From an uncultured Ruminococcus sp. (GTDB lineage: Bacteria > Bacillota > Clostridia > Oscillospirales > Ruminococcaceae): DNA of 10,338 nucleotides. This document shows, in pieces, positions 5,886 to 10,338 of the stretch (position 1 is the first letter of the stretch; each line of letters starts with the position of its first letter). The notes under the pieces are model-generated. The model was not told where the DNA came from, searched no databases, and saw only the letters and a list, made by a program, of their open reading frames with translations. The stretch covers positions 1-10,338 of the forward strand of contig CAMWKY010000054.1 of the NCBI GenBank assembly GCA_947174965.1, in the 5' to 3' direction. The position numbers were made by a program, and so were the translations under genes.

Positions 5886-6563
5886 CAGACCAAGTGAATT
5901 TACCCATGCCTTAACATCATCTTCTGCCACACCAGACCGAAAACGTTCACCATCTATCCAATTTCCAGTTCCTGCCATATCGGCAAGAAGTGTACCGCTT
6001 TCTCCAAGTCCAGAACTTGACGAAGTACAGAACGGAATTACTGTTTTATCGGTGAAGTCATTTCCTTTAACAAAATTGTCTACTACCCATGCAGCTTCAC
6101 CCCACCATATCGGATATCCGATAAAAACTGTGTCATACGAATCCCAACCAGCTACTTCTGTCGATACAAGTTCCACATTTCTTGATTCCGGATTTTCATG
6201 CTCATAGCAAACACGGCTATCGGGGGTTGTCCAATCTAAATCGTCATCAGAATAAACATTAACAGGCTCGATTTCAAATAAATCGCCGCTTGTTTCATCA
6301 GCAATATATTCTGCAACTTTTTTTGTATAACCCGATGCGGAGTAATAAACAACAAGTGTTTTGCCGTTCATACTATCTGTGACAGGATCTTCCGAGTTTT
6401 CAGATAATTCGGATTTGTTTTCTGAAATTTCAGATGTTGTTTGAGGTTCAGTAATTTCAGTGATGGAATTTTCAGATAGTGATTCAGATGAATTACTGTC
6501 ACCGCAGGCAGTAAAGCTCATGATACACATAAATCCTGTTAATAATGCGATAGTTCTTTTCAT
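5883..6563 (-). CDS. Flavodoxin lipoprotein
   Basis: Predicted membrane-anchored extracytoplasmic flavodoxin of 226 aa. The lipoprotein signal ends in FTAC (C20). A Ser/Glu/Thr-rich linker (about 21-64) follows, then one Flavodoxin_4-type domain (about 67-226) with phosphate loop YYSASGYTKK (73-82), DDDLDWT (106-112), GYPIWWGEA (149-157) and CTSSSSGLGESG (179-190). It is strikingly like the middle domain of the triple flavodoxin (shared DLDWT.SRV..EH, IGYPIWW.EA.WVV..FV, LGESGT, TGNW.DG.RF). The start at 6563 is chosen because GGGAG is 8 nt upstream. ATG 6569, which overlaps the previous stop by 4 nt, is too close to that ribosome site. The 2-nt gap to the preceding gene implies translational coupling. 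FMN binding is inferred from the family. Confidence 0.92.
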   Translation of the reverse strand: MKRTIALLTGFMCIMSFTACGDSNSSESLSENSITEITEPQTTSEISENKSELSENSEDPVTDSMNGKTLVVYYSASGYTKKVAEYIADETSGDLFEIEPVNVYSDDDLDWTTPDSRVCYEHENPESRNVELVSTEVAGWDSYDTVFIGYPIWWGEAAWVVDNFVKGNDFTDKTVIPFCTSSSSGLGESGTLLADMAGTGNWIDGERFRSGVAEDDVKAWVNSLGL

Positions 6564-6565
6564 AC

Positions 6566-7204
6566 TCATTCTCCCTTATTTACTGTAAATTTTCTTGCCC
6601 ATTCTTTGATTTTACTTTCAGAATCTGCAACATCACTTCCTCGCACTGAAATTGCATCGTTTGAAAGAATTTCAGAGTTTGGCGCAAGATTTGAAATTGT
6701 ATCAAGACTTCCTGCACCGTTTGAACTTCCGTTATGCGAGAAAAACGGAATTATTGTTTTTCCTGATAAATCATATTCTTCGAGGAAAGTCCAGACAGGC
6801 ATAGGCAAGTCATACCACCAAACAGGAAATCCGATATAGATTACATCGTACTTTTCCATTATTTCCTTGTCAATGTGTTCTGAAACAGCAGGACGGATTC
6901 CGTTATCAAGTTCATTTTTAGCACGATCAGCACAGGGATCAAATTTTTCTCCATAAGATTCTTCCGGAACGATTCTGAAAATATCACCGCCGGTTTCTTC
7001 GGCTATCCACCTTGACATTTGCTGAACGTTGCCGGACCATGAAAAATAAGCAACAAGAACATTGCTTTCACCGCTTACAGGAGCTTCCGGCTCATTATCA
7101 ATTCCTCCTTTGCGTGTGCCTTTCAGTACCATTACAACAATTACCGCAGCAATAAGTATAACAATCATGGCAGCACAAATGATAATTACTTTTTTCTTCT
7201 TCAT
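6566..7204 (-). CDS. Membrane-anchored flavodoxin
   Basis: A 212-aa protein with one N-terminal membrane segment (about 6-28) and no lipobox, followed by a short linker and a flavodoxin domain (about 47-208). The first loop reads YFSWSGNVQQM (53-63), then GFPVWWYDLPMPVW (125-138), GKTIIPFFSHNGSS (148-161) and ISVRGSDV. The domain should face outward, with the basic residues 2-5 inside. It resembles domains 1 and 3 of the triple flavodoxin in its WWYD.P, F.EEYD.SGKTIIPF and L.PN motifs but has a short phosphate loop. GAGGTG precedes the ATG by about 5 nt. It is the first gene behind the 7240 promoter and is followed directly by the lipoprotein flavodoxin. The pair therefore mirrors, as separate proteins, the domain types fused in the 80-1951 gene. 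Confidence 0.92.
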   Translation of the reverse strand: MKKKKVIIICAAMIVILIAAVIVVMVLKGTRKGGIDNEPEAPVSGESNVLVAYFSWSGNVQQMSRWIAEETGGDIFRIVPEESYGEKFDPCADRAKNELDNGIRPAVSEHIDKEIMEKYDVIYIGFPVWWYDLPMPVWTFLEEYDLSGKTIIPFFSHNGSSNGAGSLDTISNLAPNSEILSNDAISVRGSDVADSESKIKEWARKFTVNKGE

Positions 7205-7239
7205 AAAAACACCTCTTGTTAATTTTCTTTTGTGACTAT

Positions 7240-7305
7240 ATTATATCACTGAAATTCACAAATGAGAAGTTTCAATTAGTTTATCAGTGATAAGCCAAAG
7301 GTTTA
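7240..7305 (-). promoter_or_regulatory. Regulated promoter of the flavodoxin pair
   Basis: Dyad TAAGCC-AAA-GGTTTA (7291-7305, centre 7298), conserved block GATAAACTAATTGAAACTTC (7285-7266), -35 TTCTCA (7268-7263), 17-bp spacer, -10 TATAAT (7245-7240). The dyad centre is 30 bp from the -35 edge. It differs from the aldo/keto reductase promoter at only two positions in the conserved block. Confidence 0.75.
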
Positions 7306-7355
7306 CAGTCATTAACAAATATGAACTTCTCTTTTTATAGATAATGTGATACAAT
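7291..7355 (+). promoter_or_regulatory. Divergent promoter of the FMN reductase operon, same dyad
   Basis: On the plus strand the same dyad (7291-7305) is followed by CATTAACAAATATGAACTTC (7310-7329), -35 TTCTCT (7327-7332), a 17-bp spacer and -10 TACAAT (7350-7355). The dyad centre is 29 bp from this -35, against 30 bp on the other side. The block is a weaker match to the minus-strand copies but keeps the AACTTCTC end. The predicted leader is about 28 nt. Confidence 0.65.
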
Positions 7356-7389
7356 TAAAGTACAATATTAAACCGAAAGGAAAATTATT

Positions 7390-7932
7390 ATGAGTAAAAA
7401 GGTTTTAATTTTATCAGGAAGTCCCAGAAAGGATGGAAACTCTGACATTATTTGTAATGAGTTCATGCGTGGAGCTTTGGAAAGCGGAAATGAGGTCGAA
7501 AAAATTCGTGTCGCTGAGAAGAAAATAGGTTTTTGCCGTGCCTGCTATTATTGCAGACAGAGTGAGGGCGTATGCGCTGTTAAGGACGATATGGCTGAGG
7601 TTCTTCAGAAAATGATTGATGCCGATGTTATCGTTCTTGCAAGTCCTGTTTACTTTTATTCCATTGACGCTCAGCTTAAAGCCCTGATTGACCGTACTGT
7701 TGCAAGATGGCTTGAAGTTCATGATAAGGAATTCTACTACATTGCAACTATGGCAGATGAGGAAATTTCTTCTGCTGATACGACGATTGCCTGTTTCAGA
7801 GGTTATGCTGACTGCGTGAAGGGCGCAAAAGAAATGGGTGTGATTTGTGGCGCAGGCGTTTATGAAAAAGGCGAAATAAAAAATACTCCTTTTATGGCAC
7901 AAGCCTATGAAATGGGCAAATCGGTAAAATGA
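7390..7932 (+). CDS. NAD(P)H-dependent FMN reductase / iron-sulfur flavoprotein-like
   Basis: Cytoplasmic flavodoxin-fold oxidoreductase of 180 aa. GSPRKDGNSD (10-19) is the FMN phosphate loop of the FMN reductase family, and ASPVYFYS (84-91) is the usual isoalloxazine-side loop. Cysteines C49, C52, C55 and C62 fit CX2CX2CX6C, within the CX2CX2CX4-7C pattern of archaeal and clostridial iron-sulfur flavoproteins, so a 4Fe-4S cluster is possible. Many short clostridial relatives carry similar cysteines without proof of a cluster. GAAAGGA lies 8 nt before the ATG. The gene is transcribed divergently from the flavodoxin pair under the shared dyad, and its stop overlaps the next start (ATGA). No signal peptide is present, so it works inside, perhaps reducing the same class of compounds as the exported flavodoxins. 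Confidence 0.92.
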   Translation: MSKKVLILSGSPRKDGNSDIICNEFMRGALESGNEVEKIRVAEKKIGFCRACYYCRQSEGVCAVKDDMAEVLQKMIDADVIVLASPVYFYSIDAQLKALIDRTVARWLEVHDKEFYYIATMADEEISSADTTIACFRGYADCVKGAKEMGVICGAGVYEKGEIKNTPFMAQAYEMGKSVK

Positions 7933-9950
7933 CCATGAAAAAAATTCTTTCAATAATTATGTCAGGATTTTTAATGGTTTCAACTTCATGCGGAGTGACT
8001 CCTGAAACTTCACAAAAATCATCTGTTAGTATTTCAAATACATCAAATCAATTTGCAAATATTAACACAACTGTCGGCGAGGTAATTTCCAACCCTGCAT
8101 TTAAAGATTTCGGACGGCTTTTGTTTCCTGTTGACCGCACCGTGACAGACGATATGACACTTGCGGAAATCAGCACAAGCCGTGTATATACATGGTATAA
8201 TAATATTCAGTCCGACAAAACAGTGGAAATTATAAATACACTTGCGGAACGTGCAGAAAATGGACAGCAGATTTTTTATTCTATTTACAGCGAAGAAGAA
8301 ATGCAGGCAGATGAATCCAAAAGAGATACCGGATTATTCTTTTTTAAAGGTGAAGCAGGTGCAAAGTTCAGTATCATGAATGCAGGAGGCGGATTTGCTT
8401 ATGTTGGTGCAATGCACGATAGTTTTCCTCATGCGTTGGAAGTTTCAAAAATGGGGTATAACGCATTTGCATTAATCTATCGTCCTGATGATCCGTATAA
8501 TGACCTTGCAAAAGCAATTGAATTTATTTATGACCATGCCGAAGAACTGGAAGTTGATACAGACTATTATTCACTTTGGGGTGGCTCTGCCGGTGCAAGA
8601 ATGGCTGCAACTCTCGGTAATACCGATAATCTCACTGCCTTAACACAAAGAAAAGATATTAAGCAGGCGGGTGCAGTAATTATGCAGTACACAGGATATA
8701 ACAGTGTATCTTCAAGTGATGCTCCGACATACGCTTGTGTTGGCACAAGCGACGGTATTGCCAATTACAAAACAATGCAGAATCGTCTTGAAATGCTTGA
8801 AAGTTATGGTATTGCCACTGAATTTCACGCTTACGAGGGATTACCACATGGTTTTGGTATTGGAAAAGGAACAAATGCAGATGGTTGGATATATGATGCT
8901 GTAAGTTTCTGGGAAAATCAAATGTATGATGATAACATTCCAGAACATCGTCAGCTCGCAAATTTACAGGATTTTCTTCTTACCCGTACAACAAATGCAC
9001 ATGGAAACGATTATGATTTGAACGGTGACGATGTTTGGGATGTATTTGATTTATGCCTTATGAGAAGGCGCTATCTTTCGCAAAACAAGCCTGTTCCCGA
9101 TAAAATCAATGAAATACCGCAGGGTTACTATACTACTGCCGATGAACAGGGTAAATTGGAAGAACTGTATTATGATACCTATGAATCCATGACTTACGAT
9201 GAAAAAAATCAGATACTCAATAAACGTGCTATCGTATATTTACCTTATGGATATTCTGAAAGCAAAGAATACGATGTATTTTATCTGATGCACGGCGGTT
9301 GGGGCAACGAAACAACAACACTTGGTACACCGCAAAATCCGTCTGCATTTAAAAATGTTCTCGATAATGCAATTCAGAACGGCGAAATGAAACCAATGAT
9401 TATTGTGTGTCCTACATATAACAATACAAGTAGTCAGGATAGTGCCGATTTTAGTCTTGCATTGAATCTGAATAGAAATTACCATAATGAACTAATCAAT
9501 GATTTAATTCCTGCTGTTGAATCAAAATACAGTACATACGCTAAGAATACAACTCCCGATGAACTGAGAAATTCTCGTGAACATCGTGGATTCGGCGGAT
9601 TTTCAATGGGTTCTGTAGCAACATGGAGAACGTTTCAGAACTGCCTTGATTACTTCAAGTATTTTTTGCCTATGAGCTGCGGAACATCTCTTGATGATGA
9701 CAATATCTGGGCTGCTGCTGAAAAATATAATCAAGATGACTATTTTGTTTTTATGATGACTGGTACAGACGATTTTGCATACAGCTATGTAAACCGAAGA
9801 AGCGATAAAATGCGCAATTCTGATTATTTTAAAGAAATGACAGATGCAACAAACGGCAATTTTTTGTATCTTATAAAAGAGGGATACTCCCATAATGGTT
9901 TAGCAGCAAATGAATATACCTATAACGGACTTTGCTGGTTTTGGGAATAA
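7929..9950 (+). CDS. Exported two-esterase fusion with central dockerin-like segment
   Basis: A 673-aa protein. A signal sequence with a lipobox-like STSC (C21) suggests a lipoprotein, though S at -3 is not ideal. Hydrolase 1 (about 55-335) has NAGGGFAYVG (oxyanion, 151-160), LWGGSAGA (S220), GTSDG (D275) and LPHGFG (H307), as in carboxylesterase/lipase-type enzymes. The dockerin-like segment (342-383) has LANLQDFLL and DLNGDDVWDVFDLCLMRR. Hydrolase 2 (about 395-673) resembles esterase D/feruloyl esterase (CE1-like) domains, with YLMHGGWG (452-459), GFGGFSMGS (S559), TGTDDF (D614 or D615) and EGYSHNGL (H655). Its start overlaps the FMN reductase stop by ATGA, so translation is probably coupled; ATG 7935 is an alternative start. 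Two complete, different catalytic sets on one chain suggest sequential or broad deacylation of an acylated polysaccharide or phenolic ester (inference). Confidence 0.92.
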   Translation: MTMKKILSIIMSGFLMVSTSCGVTPETSQKSSVSISNTSNQFANINTTVGEVISNPAFKDFGRLLFPVDRTVTDDMTLAEISTSRVYTWYNNIQSDKTVEIINTLAERAENGQQIFYSIYSEEEMQADESKRDTGLFFFKGEAGAKFSIMNAGGGFAYVGAMHDSFPHALEVSKMGYNAFALIYRPDDPYNDLAKAIEFIYDHAEELEVDTDYYSLWGGSAGARMAATLGNTDNLTALTQRKDIKQAGAVIMQYTGYNSVSSSDAPTYACVGTSDGIANYKTMQNRLEMLESYGIATEFHAYEGLPHGFGIGKGTNADGWIYDAVSFWENQMYDDNIPEHRQLANLQDFLLTRTTNAHGNDYDLNGDDVWDVFDLCLMRRRYLSQNKPVPDKINEIPQGYYTTADEQGKLEELYYDTYESMTYDEKNQILNKRAIVYLPYGYSESKEYDVFYLMHGGWGNETTTLGTPQNPSAFKNVLDNAIQNGEMKPMIIVCPTYNNTSSQDSADFSLALNLNRNYHNELINDLIPAVESKYSTYAKNTTPDELRNSREHRGFGGFSMGSVATWRTFQNCLDYFKYFLPMSCGTSLDDDNIWAAAEKYNQDDYFVFMMTGTDDFAYSYVNRRSDKMRNSDYFKEMTDATNGNFLYLIKEGYSHNGLAANEYTYNGLCWFWE

Positions 9951-9985
9951 AAAGATGGTATAATAGATAAAAATTGTATGAATTC

Positions 9986-10039
9986 ATGAAATACAAACAG
10001 TTTGACAACTTCATAAATGCTGATTGTATGTTGATTTAA
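9986..10039 (+). pseudogene. Possible N-terminal remnant of a DNA methylase
   Basis: A 17-codon frame reads MKYKQFDNFINADCMLI and stops. FINADCM resembles the INxDCMxxM start that precedes the DPPY motif in many phage-type N4/N6 DNA methylases. There is no ribosome site and nothing recognisable follows. The match is very short and could be chance. Confidence 0.2.
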
Positions 10040-10120
10040 GCATGATTTTTCGCTAAAATAGGTGGATGACTAAGCATATGATCTACCACAGAGATAATGG
10101 GTGATATTTATCAAATGATC

Positions 10121-10147
10121 AACTTTGAATCCAATGGATTCAAAGTT
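10121..10147. repeat. Perfect 12-bp inverted repeat
   Basis: AACTTTGAATCC (10121-10132) and GGATTCAAAGTT (10136-10147) are perfect arms around AAT. No T run follows on the plus strand (CCCGAC), and on the minus strand only GATCATTTG, so it is not a typical terminator. On the plus strand it lies inside a short open frame, MGDIYQMINFESNGFKVPDK (10097-10159), without a ribosome site. Confidence 0.75.
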
Positions 10148-10157
10148 CCCGACAAAT

Positions 10158-10188
10158 AGAAAGGACGGTCACACTGATCGTCCTTTCT
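10158..10188 (+). terminator. Hairpin, probable terminator after the esterase operon
   Basis: AGAAAGGACG (10158-10167) pairs with CGTCCTTTCT (10179-10188). The interior can add a G-T pair and TCA/TGA, leaving a CAC loop. The plus-strand tail is only TGTGTAC, so the T run is poor. As the strongest hairpin between the esterase fusion and the MerR gene, it may end transcription from the left. Confidence 0.5.
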
Positions 10189-10250
10189 GTGTACATCAAA
10201 CAAGATGATAGTGCAGAAATTGTACATACTGACAAAATTTTCAAAACCAC

Positions 10251-10281
10251 TTGACTCTGACCTTACGTAATAGTTTATACT
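10251..10281 (+). promoter_or_regulatory. MerR-type promoter with 19-bp spacer
   Basis: -35 TTGACT (10251-10256) and -10 TATACT (10276-10281) are separated by exactly 19 bp, the over-long spacer typical of promoters activated by MerR-family proteins through DNA untwisting. The palindrome TTACGTAA (10263-10270) is centred in the spacer, where such regulators bind. This suggests autoregulation by the gene that starts at 10310. Confidence 0.85.
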
Positions 10282-10309
10282 AAGTACATACACGGAAGGA
10301 GTGGTCAAA

Positions 10310-10338
10310 ATGATGACTGTAAAAAAAGTTAGCGATCT
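10310..10338 (+). CDS. MerR-family regulator, first codons only
   Basis: The window ends after MMTVKKVSDL. AAGGAG (10296-10301) lies 8 nt before the first ATG; the second ATG at 10313 is also possible. The start (T)VKKVSDL is typical of TipAL-like MerR proteins, in which the helix-turn-helix continues AGVS.RTL.YYD; that part is beyond the edge. The 19-bp-spacer promoter directly upstream supports the call. Confidence 0.75.

Larger units (their letters stand above)
9951..10309. other. Gene-poor stretch with hairpins and possible gene remnants
   Basis: No convincing intact gene was found in these 359 bases on either strand. It holds an extended -10-like TGGTATAAT (9956-9964) without a good -35, a short methylase-like frame (9986-10039), two hairpins (10121-10147 and 10158-10188) and the MerR promoter. 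A minus-strand frame spanning 10111-10308 has no ribosome site and runs through both hairpins. Confidence 0.6.

Noticed and set aside
7414..7953. Long minus-strand open frame (179 codons) opposite the FMN reductase
   Set aside because: It is fully antisense to a well-supported gene, has no ribosome site, and its translation (Cys-, His- and Phe-rich) has no recognisable motif.
9603..9893. 96-codon minus-strand frame inside the esterase fusion
   Set aside because: Antisense shadow of the conserved second hydrolase domain; no start signals.
10111..10308. 65-codon minus-strand frame in the gene-poor stretch
   Set aside because: It runs through both hairpins and the MerR promoter, has no ribosome site and no recognisable motif.

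Overview
The window looks like a piece of a gut Ruminococcus-type (Oscillospiraceae/Clostridia) chromosome. Evidence: it is AT-rich, genes have strong AGGAGG-type ribosome sites, and three proteins carry the short segment LQDFLL...DLNxDDxWDVFDLCLM(R/K)R, the dockerin style common in that group. No cohesin, rRNA, tRNA, CRISPR array or transposase was seen.

Layout. Positions 1-7204 are all minus strand. Reading in the direction of transcription: (a) 7204-5883, a membrane-anchored flavodoxin and a lipoprotein flavodoxin in tight tandem; (b) 5788-4901, an aldo/keto reductase; (c) 4832-3861, a secreted dockerin-tagged serine esterase; (d) 3764-2868, a LysR-type regulator; (e) 2744-2643, the 33-codon stump of a second aldo/keto reductase; (f) 2638-1967, a DUF4405 (b561-like) membrane protein; (g) 1951-80, a secreted protein with a dockerin-like segment followed by three flavodoxin domains, then a terminator. 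Divergently on the plus strand are (h) 7390-7932, an FMN reductase with a cluster-type cysteine motif, and (i) 7929-9950, an exported protein joining two different alpha/beta hydrolase domains through a dockerin-like segment. A gene-poor stretch with hairpins follows (9951-10309). The window ends in the first codons of a MerR-family regulator behind a textbook 19-bp-spacer promoter.

How it fits together. Four promoters (flavodoxin pair, aldo/keto reductase, DUF4405 operon, plus-strand FMN reductase operon) share one architecture: a TAARCC-N3/4-GGTTTA-like dyad centred about 30 bp upstream of the -35 box, a conserved block ending in ACTTC that forms the -35 start, a 17-bp spacer and a TATAAT-like -10. 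A related dyad lies in front of the LysR gene, and another sits at the left edge of the window. I infer a single local regulon run by the LysR-type protein and extending leftwards out of the window. The products are mainly extracytoplasmic flavodoxin-like redox proteins, a possible haem-binding membrane protein, cytoplasmic reductases and exported esterases. A working idea is cleavage of acyl or aromatic esters outside the cell coupled to reduction of the released or stress-causing compounds. The substrate is unknown, and the electron path (DUF4405 to exported flavodoxin) is a hypothesis.

The most notable points are the shared promoter module, including one dyad serving two divergent promoters almost symmetrically; the dockerin-tagged triple flavodoxin; the two-esterase/dockerin fusion; and the remnant of a deleted aldo/keto reductase in the leader of the DUF4405 operon.
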